From the NCBI GenBank assembly GCA_034670405.1, contig JAXDDX010000117.1, positions 186,001-250,000 on the forward strand: a stretch of DNA of 64,000 nucleotides. Reading direction: 5' to 3'. Numbering within the stretch: position 1 is the stretch's first letter; each line of letters starts with the position of its first letter. Shown here piece by piece: positions 46,089 to 57,063 of this stretch. The notes under the pieces are model-generated. The model made no database searches, was not told the DNA's origin, and saw nothing but the letters and a program-made list of their open reading frames with translations. The stretch is from Hoplostethus atlanticus. Taxonomy: Eukaryota; Chordata; Actinopteri; Trachichthyiformes; Trachichthyidae. The translations under genes and the position numbers were made by a program.

Positions 46089-48215
46089 GTCTACTAGACA
46101 GCAGAGCTGGCCATCAAAATCAGGATCCTCATATTGGAGAGAAAAATCAAAGTCTAGCCTTGGCTTGAACTTTTCTCTCATAATGGTCACCAGCTCATCC
46201 ACTGACCCGGGTTGTGCCATCAGGGTCATTTTCATTGCTACATTAGTGGCTACGTGCACACGAAGCACAAAATTCTGTGGTGCTGCCATTTGCTGAAAGT
46301 ATGAATAACACACACAATTGGCCAAATGAAAAACTACCTAACATCTACTGTCTGTTTGTATACATCATGAGGAGTACAGACAAAGCAAATATCATAAGTT
46401 ACATGATAGAAACCCATTGCTCTTACTCATTTTTAGAAAATGAGAGTATACTCACTTCAGTGCAGCAATATAAACCGTTTAGGAGTCAGTAGTAGTTTTC
46501 CTTCAATGCTGTAGGCAGAGAGAGTGGATGGGTCATTCAGCTGGGACACTGTGTGGACACTCAGGTTGAGTGGAGAGAGTTCGTAGGACCTCAAGTGTTC
46601 GATGTAGCAGGACTTGTGCTTTCTGGTGAGAAACAAAATATCACTATTGATAAGGAGGATCTGCTCAATTTTGCCAAACTGAGGCAGTCCCCCTTCTTGT
46701 CCCACAGAGACAAACATCCCCACACTATATTCCGTTCCATCAATGGCAACCTTTGCTGTGCTGTACACAGTGTTGCTGTCTGTCCTTTGCTGCAGATAGA
46801 TTCTGGCTACCTCAGAAAGTGTTGACACCAAGACAGAGGTGACACCTGAAGTTTGTAAATGAGCCTTGAAAAAACATGGTGCGCTGAGATAATATGCCAC
46901 CGTGTGTTGATGCCTTGCTGCCAGAGTTTTGAGCACATTCTTAAAATTCTGGGTGCCATGCACAACAAGCTTGAAAAAGTGGTGCTTCCCCTCAAACCGC
47001 ATAGTCCACAGATAGACAAGAGGCCCATAGCACTTAATGAGATCAGGATAGTGTTCAGTGTAATGGTGCTTGGGGCGAAGCCTATACCTTGGAAAAAGCT
47101 CAAAAAGAGCTTGTCTGTGATCTCTAATTTTACTCTGTAGATACTGTATGGTTTCATCAGTGAATGTGGGGCACAGGACAATCTCCACTATCTCCTTCAA
47201 ATCCATCAGCACAACCCAACCCTTCTTCAGGGACTATACCACCCACCATGAGAGGGAGCAGTCTAAGCAGTGTGGCCGATTGTACCCTTCCCAGCGAATG
47301 TCTTTGGAATAGGCTGTGGCTTATCAACTTTATCTGTGTGCTGGTAAGAGAATGATGCAATCTTCCTATTCAAATATTCCAAAGTGAAGTACTTGCGTGA
47401 AATCATCTCCTGAATACACAAGGCTAACTCTATAGGTACAATGCCTTCAAGCAGGTCATGAAGAACATCAGGTGGAAAACCAGTGATGGGATGAAAATGA
47501 TGTAAATTCTGTCTCAAAACACAATCTCGTTTTACACCATGCTCACTCGGACTGACCCCATGCACAACATCTTGCACAATACGATCATGGTCATCTTTTG
47601 TTTTCAGAGTAAATGCACCCTCACTGACATCATGAGCTTGAAACTGCTCTTGTGTGGCTGTACAAAATCTACAGACATACTCTGCCCTGAAAGACTCCAC
47701 AAAGCCTGCTAAACTATGAGCTGCAAGATTGTCTGCAGCAACACACAAGACCGTGCCCTGAATAGATTGGCCTATGGACTCAATGAACACACCATCTTCT
47801 TCAAGGGTGCGGATATCATGTAACAAAGGACCAAGTACTCTTTCATATCCACACCTTTGGAGGTCTGGTGATTTACACAGCACTGCATGCTGAATTACAT
47901 GCAAAGCAGATCTGTATTTACTGGGTAGATCAGCAAAGACCCAATACACACAGCACAAAATAGTTTGTGTATTTTTCTTGAAGTGCCCAATGGATTTGCC
48001 AGTTCAACTTCATCAATGTACAAGAAAAGTGATAGTTTAAGCTCTTCTGATGACATCATGTAATTTTCTTTGAAAAATGACCCATCACGATGACTCTTGT
48101 ACTCACGATGTACTGACCTGGTGGTACATTTTTAGATTCCTGAATTTTGTCAAGAATGTCAGTGTGTTTGAACACTTCCTGAATCATCTGCAGTATAGGG
48201 ACATATACTGTAGTG

Positions 48216-49930
48216 CAGGGGTGGCCAACCAGTCAGAGACTAAGAGCCACATTTTTTACTGTGTTACCGCAAAGAGCCACATCATACACATGGGCACACA
48301 TGAACATCACCCCATCCCTTCCTCTCTCACACACACACACACACAGACCTCTGCTCAGCCAGATTTATTGTAAATGTCACACACCAACATGATAATGACA
48401 GAAATTGACTCCTACAGTACTAAGACCACAGGCCAGTCATTTTCAACAATGAACATTGTGTGCACTGTCTCACACACACAAACTCTCAGTTCAACCAAGT
48501 CCACAAACAAAAATATAATAATTTACAATAGCGTTTTTATTTTACTATGCATGTTGCTTAGTGGGACTTCTGGCATTCCTTGCCTTGAACAATCCTCTTC
48601 AAATCTGGCTTGTATTCCGTTGTTGCCACTCGAAGCAATTCTTTCACATGGGTGTCAGTCAGAACAGATCGATGCTTTGATTTCACGTGTTTCAGGGTAG
48701 AAAACACAGACTCGCAGACGTATGTTGACCCAAACATTGACAGTATCTTAAGCGCAGCCCGTTTGACATTGGGGTATTTTTCCATTGGCACACTTTTCCA
48801 GAACTCAATGGTCCCTTCCCTTAAAGCAGGTTTCAGTTGGTCCTCCTCACAAAGATCGATCATCTCCAACTCAGCCGCAGCCTCATCTGTGACTAGCGGG
48901 GCTTTCAAACAGTCCGTCTCCGCATTAAATGGGTCGACGAGGAACGTAATCTGTGGCCTTTTCAGTTGTAGATCACGGAACCGGGTCACAAAGCTTTCGT
49001 GTAGGTTTTCAACCAGTGTTGCATATCTGGCTCTTTGCTTATCCAGGGCGGCGCTGGTGACTTGCCCGCTGGCTTTTAGCAGAGTGGGAAAATGCGTTAA
49101 ATCTCCCTTTTGAATATGCGCCTTGAACAGCTTCAGTTTGTTGACAAACGCAAACACACTTTGCACCAGGTCAGGCAGCATTTTTAACTTACCCTGCAGG
49201 GTCAGGTTCAGTCTGTCCAAGTGACACAGCATGTCGACCAAAAAGGCCAGATCCATAATCCACTCGAGGTCCGAGAGCTCGGGATAGTCCTTGTCCTTCT
49301 CTTCCATGAACAGTTTCACGGCATCCAAAAGCTCAAAGAAGCGAGAGAGTACCTGGCCTTTTGACAGCCACCTCACAGTGCAGTGCAGCGGCAGGTCACC
49401 TGGAAGCCCTTGGTCCAGCTCAGCGATGAGATTCTTGAATTGCCTGTGGTTAAGCGCATGTGTGCGGTCAGTTCAGTCCCTTTTGGAAATTCCTGGTCGA
49501 TGTTAGCATGGAGTGAGCTGAAGTGGCGCTGAAGATTTGAAGCTTTGAAATGCGCTAATGACGCCTGACATATAAGGCAGAATGGCTTGCCATTACGTTC
49601 AACAAAAAAATATAAACTCTCCCACTCTGTTAAAAACGTCCTGTGTTCATCTTCATATTTTCGTTTTGCTGTGCATTTTTTCCCTGCCATTTTGAGAGCG
49701 AACTTGACACAAATTGTTTACTCAAATGATCTTGCCCCTACTGGGAAACTTTGCGGTATTTTCATCTCACGCACATGCGCGTTTGACGAAAATACCGTAT
49801 TGAACTCAAGCGAAGCGAACACGCACATTAAAAAAAAACACAAACACAAACTTCGATATGAACGTAAGAGCCGCATGAAACCAGGCAAAGAGCCGCATGC
49901 GGCTCGGGAGCCGCGGGTTGGCCAGGCCTG
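48216..49930 (-). mobile_element. hAT transposon inserted in the transposase gene
   Basis: Left end CAGGGGTGGCCAACC and right end, reversed, CAGGCCTGGCCAACC. CTGTAGTG is duplicated exactly at 48208-48215 and 49931-49938. The termini continue with the 'agagccgcatgcggctc' motif typical of this fish hAT group. Length 1,715 bp. Confidence 0.93.
48558..49690 (-). pseudogene. hAT transposase, internally deleted
   Basis: The N-terminal zinc-finger part is at 49690-49440 (ESLYFFVERNGKPFCLICQA, NLQRHFSSLHA). The C-terminal part is at about 49400-48558 (RWLSKGQVLSRFFELLDAVK, YVCESVFSTLKHVKSKHRSV) and ends ECQKSH. The two parts are in different frames, and the central catalytic region expected between them is missing. 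It is not a host ZBED gene, because it lies within hAT terminal repeats. Confidence 0.85.
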
Positions 49931-50832
49931 CTGTAGTGTGTCCTGGCTCCAGAATGTATTGTACTGGTCTAACAACAGGAAAGTTTCTTTCAACATATGT
50001 TTTCCTACGCTTAGCAGAACCCAACTCTGAGCCTTTCCCAGTGGTACTAAGAAGAATATTGCTGTCCATTACAGCATTCACTACTTCATTGATGGGAGCT
50101 TCACTAACAGAGTTGCCATGCTTCTGTAATATATCAGTGATCGTTAATTTGACAAGAGGTTGAGATAAAGAAATTATCTGACCCAAATGTTCCACTATTT
50201 CCTGTGATGCTAACTCTGAAACATGTAGAATAGTTTGCATCTTCAAGAATAAAGCAGCTAAACTGTGGTTTAACTGGGCTCTCAACTGGATAGGGTCACA
50301 GTGACTATCATCATCAACTGGTTCTGTACTTTGAGACTGGGAAGGACCCTCGTCTGGGTCTGCAATGATGGTTGCCTCACTGCCATCGTTCATGGACCAA
50401 ATGTCCTCGCAAAACTCTAATGGAGGATTTTTTGCATGTGCTCTTACTTTGTGAGTATTAAATGATGAATATACGTTGGTGCTATAGCCACAATTCTTAT
50501 ATGGACATGTTACCATCATGCTTTCTTAAATGACTCCTTAAATGACCTAGGAGAGCCTCCTCTGAAAAGGGCTGCTTGAACTCACACAGGGGACAGGTGA
50601 AGACCACACGTAATTGCAATTCTTGACACAAACCACCACTAGTCACCTCTTTATGAAACCTTGATAAGTGAATTTTTAGGGCATTGAACGACTGAAAAGT
50701 ACAGATGCAGGAGTCATAAAGGCATGGCAAAGGACTGACTCTAGAAAACTGGCTATGCTGCAGACGATAGTGCCTCAGTAACCCTGCCCGCGTGCCTGCA
50801 GATGCTGTACAAAATTTACACTTCCACTCCAT

Positions 50833-52044
50833 TGAAATTATCAGTATGTACAGTATATAGACTTGTTTTCTATAATGGCTTAAAGAGGTCACTTAACTCT
50901 GCCATTTGAATGGATGCACCAAATGCAAGGAGGACAGTTTAGCCTTGACAGTAAAATGTCAGTACAACAGCTGAAGTACAAGAATTGGAATTGCAATGTT
51001 ACCTTTACATACCTTTACACCCTGGCTGAATGCAACACAATCAGTTTAAGCCTAAAAGGGGTGGAGAAGACAAAAAATAAGTTACAGTGAGCAGGCATTC
51101 TTTAGCAATCCAAGTTGACTTGGCTAAACAGGTTTTTTAGAATTTAGCATTACCAGAGTTAGGCACACACAAAGTTTGCCAAAACTACAAAGAATAAATT
51201 ACCTATTAACTTCATCTTGGTAACAGCTCAATCATGCATGTGTAGAACACCTTAATAAAACATTTAATTAATGTTAAGTTGCTTACTTTTGCTTCCTGTG
51301 TGGGTCTCAGAACTTGGTTTAAAGATAAAAGTAAACCCTTAATATAGAAAGAAAATACAAATGAAAATCGTTGAAAACATGGCTTGAATGGCTTAAGTAA
51401 TAACACTGGCACAAGCTGACTGACAGCCACTGTACTTTAGATGACACGAGTAACCAGCTAGCTAGCTAACAGCAACCTTAGCTGTATGTGAAAGTTGAAA
51501 CCCAATTTCAGCAGCTAGCAAACAACCATCAAGCGGTAGAGACTAACACCTCATGTCCACAAACATTACCTTTAACGGTACATGATACGGGCTAGCGAGC
51601 TGGTTAGCTACTATTAGTGTTAGCTACCGTAGCTGTCAACTATTAGGCTAGCTTCTCACTGTGAATACAGCAATCAATAATGACAACAAGCAATTGAATT
51701 TACTCATAGTGATGAGGACTGCAGCTGTCTCCGACTCCACCGAAATCTGCGGCATTATGTTATCCAACAGACGAACAAGCAAGTCTTCCCTCTTGGTCCA
51801 AGTAACGTTACCCGCGCTGCTGCAGTCAGGCCGTTAAGTACAGGATCAAATCTTCCAATTACGGAGCTCACACAAAAATGTAAACGTTACTGTTCTTAAA
51901 AACGCTAAGTTTTCTGCAAACATCTATGTTTATAAATTTGAGTAGAGTTAAACACTCACATTTATAAATTGTCGCATTTTGTTCTGTTGTGTTTTTTTCC
52001 TCCTTCACTAAATCGGGTTCCCGTTGATTTTAACCAATAACTGA
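50833..52044. other. CACTA-like element 5' leader region
   Basis: Upstream of the transposase ATG. No further ORF is recognised. The sequence 'gctagctagctaacag' and other GCTA-rich repeats lie near 51460-51640. Confidence 0.4.
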
Positions 52045-52895
52045 GCGACATCAGGACATCAGGAGGATTCGCATCAGGAGGATTCCCCCTTCCTCACTGA
52101 CAAGGCAGCGCAGGTGCTCATCAAGGCTCTTGTCATCTCCGCCTGCAACTTCCTCCTCGCTGGTGCCCGGCGTCTGCCATCAGACCTCTGGAGCTTGTTC
52201 AGAAAGCTGCAGCTCGTCTGGTGTTCAACCGCCCCAAGTTCTCCCACACAACTACCCTTCTCCGTTCTCTACACTGGCTCCCTGTAGCAGCTCACATCCA
52301 GTTCAAGACCCTGGTGCTACCCTATAGGGCAGTGAAAGGAACTGCTCCTTCTTACCTCCAGGCTATGGTCAGCAGCTCTCTGCTGCCTCGAGGCGACTGG
52401 TTGCCCCATCGCTCAGAGGGCCCTGTGGCCGATCTACACGGTCACGGCTTTTCTCTGTTCTGGCCCCGCAGTGGTGGAATGAACTCCCCACTGATGTCAG
52501 GACAGCTGAGTCGCTGCCCATCTTTCGCCGCAGGCTGAAAACCCACCTCTTCAAGAAACACTACCCTGACCTTTCCTCTTAGCCTTGCCTATTTGTCGTC
52601 AATTATTTGTCTGAGCTCTTGTTTATTGGCTCTTGTTTATTTGATACACTTATTTGTCTTAGCTCTTGTTTATTTGATTCACTTATTTGTCTCATTTGTT
52701 TAAGAAAAAGTAGGTTGCTAACTTATTGCACTCTTACCTTAACACTAGTTATGCTCTTAGTTGCTTGTTTAGGAAGGAAATGCACTTACGATTTCTGGTG
52801 ACTAGTAGTTTTCTTGCCTACCTATGTTGAATGCACTTATTGTAAGTCGCTTTGGATAAAAGCATCTGCTAAATGACTGTAATGTAATGTAATGT
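52045..52895 (+). mobile_element. L2 LINE 3' half, inserted near the CACTA-like right end
   Basis: Translation shows SAIRPLELVQKAAARLVFNR, SLHWLPVAAHIQFKTLVLPY and, after a frame change, RRRLKTHLFKKHYPD. The full 3' tail 'taagtcgctttggataaaag' followed by (TGTAA)n ends at 52895. The first ~60 bp contain a duplicated 'atcaggaggatt'. 5'-truncated. Confidence 0.87.
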
Positions 52896-53120
52896 AATGA
52901 GTGTCGTTACGCAGGAAACGTCAGGTCACATGTGCGAGTTTAATCAATTAAATTTAGTAAAATATCACTCTGAACTCAAAGAAATAGAGTCACTGGAAAT
53001 CAAAACACCCACTTTAGTTCACAGTACTTGATTGTTTAATGTTCTATTAACTATTTCAAGGGTTTTGATTATAATGCACTCTATTCTTATGAGTGTGCTA
53101 TACTATTGGGGTTTACAGTG
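52896..53120 (-). other. CACTA-like right terminal region
   Basis: Contains repeated 'actc'/'gagt' motifs and ends in CAGTG at 53120. Direct evidence for the end is the CACTGTAAACCCC motif in reverse complement. Confidence 0.6.
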
Positions 53121-53154
53121 CAGAGTGTGAGGACATGGCTGCTGCTCCTAAACC

Positions 53155-53370
53155 CCCTTAGTGACATCCAGCAAGCCCCTGGGACTTGGGCCCCTGACTG
53201 TACAGCAGCTCAAAGGGGGAGAACCAGTGGACTGGTGGTTTGCGGAACTTCTTGAACGGCAAAGACAACATAGGGAATCATCAGCTCCCAGTTGCACTCA
53301 TCCACCACCTTCCAAAGCATTCTCTTCAGGGTTTGGTTGAAATACTCAATGAGCCCATGTTCCCTTTTCC
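53155..53370 (-). pseudogene. Gypsy/ERV integrase fragment
   Basis: The minus-strand frame reads GLIEYFNQTLKRMLWKVVDE then WELMIPYVVFAVQEVPQ, the C-terminal side of a retroelement integrase core. A frame change follows near 53230 and the similarity stops. No LTR adjoins it. Confidence 0.7.
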
Positions 53371-53459
53371 CCACTGCAGCAAAGGGAGCAACAGGAGGAG
53401 CAGACCCGGGAAGTGGCATCTCTTGCTGTCCAAGAAGGAGCTACAGCAGCACAGGAAGG

Positions 53460-53543
53460 GCATGGAGCATGGAGCATGGAGCATGGAGCATGGAGCATGG
53501 AGCATGGAGCATGGAGCATGGAGCATGGAGCATGGAGCATGGA
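53460..53543. repeat. 7-bp minisatellite, 12 perfect units
   Basis: GCATGGA repeated 12 times without error. The ORFs through it on either strand are artefacts of the repeat, since a 7-bp unit cycles all frames. Confidence 0.97.
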
Positions 53544-53564
53544 GACGGTGAAATCATAAAGAAC

Positions 53565-53655
53565 TCTTTATGGTTTCACCTAGATCCCACCCCAAGGGTT
53601 CTACAAAGAATCCTTTATGGTTACACCTAGAACCCACCCTGAGGGTTCTACAAAA
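53565..53655. repeat. Two-copy tandem of a ~46-bp 'gggttctacaaa' unit
   Basis: Two diverged copies of 'ctttatggtttcacctagat...agggttctacaaa'. This motif is common in fish DNA-type repeats. The class is not determined. Confidence 0.6.
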
Positions 53656-54714
53656 AAAAGATGGTATAATGAACAAAGCTTCAAAACACAAAGTTTTACT
53701 TTATTTCACTAAACATGAACATTAACGAATGTGGTGGTGAGACTCTTTGAGGATGAGCCAACAGGACAAGAAAACTTGTAAACAGCTTACAGGGGAAAAG
53801 TGAGCAGGTTGGAGACCAGGAACATCCGACTGTCCTCAGGAGGGACTATGATCTCTGGCAATGGTGTCATTGAGAGTAAAAAAGGAGAGAAAAAAGATGA
53901 TTAGTGACAATCATAGGCCAACTTGCATGTGCAGTTGGCCTGTTTATTCGGAGAGGTTTATTCTGTTCGGACTAGGCTGACACAGAGAATGGCGTTTCCT
54001 CCCAGACCCTTTCACTGCAAATTTTGAATGCACTTGCTGCACCATTGTGTCACCAATAAGGGGTCACGTCTCCTTTTTAATTTGGTTTGTGGCTCATGTA
54101 AAGCACCCTATATCAAAGAGAGGAAGTGCTAAGATGATAAGATGATAAGAAACCTGTTGACAGGTTTGAAACCTGTTGACATCTCTGACACTTAAAGACC
54201 ATTACCAAAGAAGGAATCTACAGTCCGTGAAGCCTTCCTTTTCTAGCCATTGACAGACTTTGTTTTGTCCTTCTCTGTATAGCTCATCTACAAAAAAACA
54301 AAGAAACATCATTAAAACATGAACATGAAGTGTGAAGTGAGACTGATTTCACCTTCTCCTTTTGAAATTTCAAAGATCTTCTGGAAGTGTTACTCAAACA
54401 GAACTCAAACAAACAGGTAGTAGGATAATTAGGCTCCATCTTTGGTTGTCATGGTTGGTTGTCACATCCACGTTGTTCATTCCTCCCTTCATAGTTCATC
54501 TCCCCCTCAGAACACATTTGTGGTTAGCCACAACCAGTTAAACTGGTTCTGTCCTGAAAACCTTGAGGCAACTTTCAAGGTCATGGGTTCAAATCTAACT
54601 CATGTCATTTCTCAATTGGTATTCTCACTCTTCCACCCTACATTGCTATCTCTCTCCACTGATTATAGTCCCACTATACTGTGTCTTTGCTCTCCTCTAG
54701 GATAAGGCTGCATT
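53656..54714. other. Nothing recognised
   Basis: Unique-looking non-coding sequence with no element end or gene-like frame. Confidence 0.45.
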
Positions 54715-55435
54715 TATAAATTCGTAGCAGAGCCCCTCATTCACGCCTTTGTCACCTCCCGTCTGGATTATTGCAATGGAGTCCCTAGCAAATCCCTGGA
54801 TAGGCTCCAGTATGTTCAGAACTCTGCTGCCAGGGTTCTCACCTGCAGTGTGGCACGGTGACGCAGTGCTTGCACTGCTGCCTCACAGCAAAGAAGGTCC
54901 TGGGTTCGATTGACTCTGGGGTGCCCAGGTGGGTTATCTCTCGGGTGGAGTTTGCATGTTCTCCCCGTGCTCACATGGGGTCCTCTTCCACAATAAGGAC
55001 CCCAATTGAAAAGACATGCAAGAAGATCGCCTGTCCTGTCCCTGACCACGACGTGGACAAGTTGGAGTTGTTGGTCCCCGGGCGCCGTAGAGGGCTGCCC
55101 ACTGCTCCTGGCTGCCCCTGGAGAGGCACCGGAATGGATGGGTTAAATGCAGAGGACTAATTTCCGCAGCCCTCCCTGCATGTGTGTGTTTGGCGGCCAC
55201 CAACTCCTGCATGCTGTGTGTGTGTGACATCACGTGGATTAATAAAGTGTGTTGTTCTTCTTCTTCACCAAAGCCTGGCAGCACATTACCCCCACCCTCA
55301 TCCACCTCCACTGACTCCCAGTCAAGTACCGTATCACCTTTAAAATCCTGCTCCTCACCTACAAGTCCCTTCACACCCTTGCTCCCCAGTACCTATCGGA
55401 CCTTGTGGCAAACATCCATGGTAAAACGCTAATGG
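54715..55435 (+). mobile_element. L2-type LINE fragment split by a SINE
   Basis: Before the SINE: AFVTSRLDYCNGVPSK and LQYVQNSAARVLT. After it: ITPTLIHLHWLPVKYRITFK and LAPQYLSDL. The two parts are collinear L2 RT-C-terminal sequence, so the SINE landed in the coding region. Confidence 0.8.
54845..55260 (+). mobile_element. tRNA-derived SINE (V-SINE-like)
   Basis: Begins 'gcagtgtggcacggtgacgc', has B box GGGTTCGATT near 54902, then 'ggagtttgcatgttctcccc' and a long body ending at about 55240 near 'attaataaagtgtg'. The family name is tentative. Confidence 0.7.
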
Positions 55436-56032
55436 TTTGAAATCTTATCAAGACTGTCACCAAGAATTGAATTATATCTTTCTAATATTGTGTTGGTAAC
55501 AAGCATTTTCTTTCAGTAAACAATGTAATGATGATTCCTCCTCACATCCACATTTCACACTGCATAATCCATCCTAACTGCTGTTTGTTGGCTTGCAGCC
55601 TGGCTTTTCCTCTCTCTATAGCCAATATCACCTTGCTGCCTACTGCTTCTTCCTAGAGTGGGTGCTACAAAGAGACCCACTTGGTAAAGGAAACTGACTC
55701 ATCCTGTGGTAGGGAAAATCATGCTATAGATGCTATGCTATATAATTTACCTGAACTTTGCTTGCATTGACAAGGACAGTAACATGACAAAGCAGTAGCT
55801 TTGTTTGTGAAATTTTGTACAGCTATTTTCTTTCTTTCTTATTTTCAAGTATATATTGGGGTTTTCTTGTCATTCTAACATCTTCTAAAAATATTTTAAA
55901 ATTGAATAGCAAGTCAATAGCTTCAGCTTTTATCATATACATCAGGGTGGAACACCAGCTTCCAGTCAAGTGATGGTAACTGTTTCCCTAGTTCACCAGT
56001 GACAGGTTTAAGGTCATTTGCAGGTACCATTC
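55436..56032. other. Nothing recognised
   Basis: No gene or repeat terminus seen. Confidence 0.45.
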
Positions 56033-56033
56033 A

Positions 56034-56591
56034 TACCCCTTTCACACCGGAGCAACGACCCGGGTTAATCCCGGGTTAGGTGTTGGTGTGAATGGGTCAA
56101 CACGGGTTATCAGACCCGGGTCAAGAGCAGCTCGGCTGTGGTGTGAATGAGGCGACCCGAGTTATGCAATTGACAGGAACCTCATTGGTTAAGATCAGAA
56201 GTGCATTAGTATGCAAGACAGTTCACAACAACAAACGAATAACAACAGAGAATTGGAAAGATTTTGAAATCACAGAGCTTCTGTCCATTCGTGGGGAAGA
56301 AGAAATAAAGCGACAAATTACCGGGACGGTAAAAGATTCAATTATCTACGGCGTGGATAATATAATACAGCAATTTCACACAGGCAATACGGCAATGTCA
56401 CACAGTTACTTGTTCGGCCATGCGTCGCAGTGACGTATATAGATGTAAATATGGTGACACGGGTCTTGTGCGGTCTGGTGTGAATAGTGACGACCCGGGT
56501 TATTCCTGGGACAGTGGTTTGGTCTGAATGGGTCCAACATGGGAATGACTGTGTGTGTTCAATATCCCGGGATTTGTGTGTGAAAGGGGTA
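56034..56591 (+). mobile_element. Harbinger-like element with Myb/SANT-like frame
   Basis: The ends match as inverted repeats, with 'atacccctttcacac' at the left and the reverse of the same at the right. Inside, a plus-strand frame reads ENWKDFEITELLSIRGEEEI then KRQITGTVKDSIIYG, like the Myb/SANT-like protein of PIF/Harbinger elements. The DDE transposase is absent. The target duplication is unresolved (AT or 3 bp). Confidence 0.6.
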
Positions 56592-56767
56592 TTAGTTACA
56601 TGGCTGATATCAAAGGGGCAGGGGAGCTTATAACCACAAGCTATCGTGGCCCTTGAAATCAATGTTGTATGCAGGTCTTGATGTGTCCAGGCAATCGGAG
56701 TATTGGTAACATCAAATATTCTGACAACAATCATAGATGGTCAAATACACAGCATTTGCAATGAATA

Positions 56768-57055
56768 CTGGGTAGATAGATAGATAGATACATACTTTAT
56801 TGATCCCCGGGGGGAAATTCTTGGGTTGTAGCAGCATAACAGTATCAAAGAATGCACAAAATACAAAGGCAAGGTACAATATACAAAAAACAAAGGTAAA
56901 AAACAACAAACAACAAAAAACTAAATTCTAAAAAAAACTACTTATAAGAGCGAGCGAATGACTGGATGGTACGTGTATACAGAGTTAAGGAATGGTAATG
57001 GGTGAATGAATGTGAAAGGGGGAATGAAGTGGCTAAAGTGTCTAAAGTGCAGGGC
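56768..57055 (-). mobile_element. LINE 3' tail at a TAGA microsatellite
   Basis: (TAGA)n is followed by 'tactttattgatccccgggg', a block common at the 3' end of a fish LINE group (Rex6/R4-like or similar). No coding region is attached. Confidence 0.5.
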
Positions 57056-57063
57056 AAAATGCA

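Larger units (their letters stand above)
41995..46289 (-). pseudogene. SAMD3-like gene of the CACTA-like element
   Basis: The start ATG at 46289 gives MAAPQNFVLRVHVATNVAMK and a PB1/ubiquitin-like start. The first exon is interrupted at 46089/45064 by a hAT and resumes IQELSWKAVLKVV, then PSFSYEVEYNLAEGNLVFQR and SGWYGWKVSLKYKMGNYRTK, with a donor at 44298/44297. Further exons are 43379-43212 (ICSEFQRITNINLLNQLYSE), 42468-42373 (EHLDVITRRTVVLRGLPVYL) and from 42284 (VKDSDEPDILELPVALLSVV), followed after a frameshift near 42200 by LIYALHLDYPKKLTYTFTFI. This resembles the many fish proteins named SAMD3-like. I see no SAM domain. Role unknown; accessory protein of the transposon is inference. 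Confidence 0.7.
46457..50832 (-). pseudogene. C2H2-finger DDE-type transposase of the CACTA-like element
   Basis: ATG at 50832 (MEWKCKFC). Four C2H2-like fingers follow (CKFC...HYRLQH, CLYDSC...HLSRFH, CPLCEF...HLRSH, CPYKNCGY...HKVRAH). Later parts carry LFLYIDEVELANPLGTSRKI, VLCVAADNLAAHSLAGF, a CRFC zinc knuckle and FPPDVLHDLLEGIVPIELAL, consistent with a split DDE core whose last acidic residue lies in HDLLEG. The C-terminal part runs to a stop at 46457-46459. The gene is split by the hAT at 48216-49930 and needs frame changes near 50500, 48130, 47970, 47270 and 47215. Confidence 0.75.
41700..53120 (-). mobile_element. CACTA/EnSpm-like DNA transposon with two genes
   Basis: The right terminus at 53120 reads, reverse complemented, CACTGTAAACCCCAATAG, a CACTA-type end, with subterminal 'gagt'/'actc' motifs nearby. 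Inside, on the minus strand, are a C2H2/DDE-type transposase gene (50832-46457) and then a SAMD3-like gene (46289-about 41995). Later insertions are two hATs, a solo LTR and an L2. The left terminus was not found, and 41700 is only the leftmost plausible limit. The CACTA assignment rests on the end sequence and the PDVLHDLLEG motif. Confidence 0.7.

Noticed and set aside
48558..49690. Host ZBED-type gene
   Set aside because: It lies inside hAT terminal repeats with an 8-bp duplication and lacks the central domain.
53460..53543. CRISPR-like array
   Set aside because: Units of 7 bp with no spacers; it is a minisatellite in a vertebrate genome.
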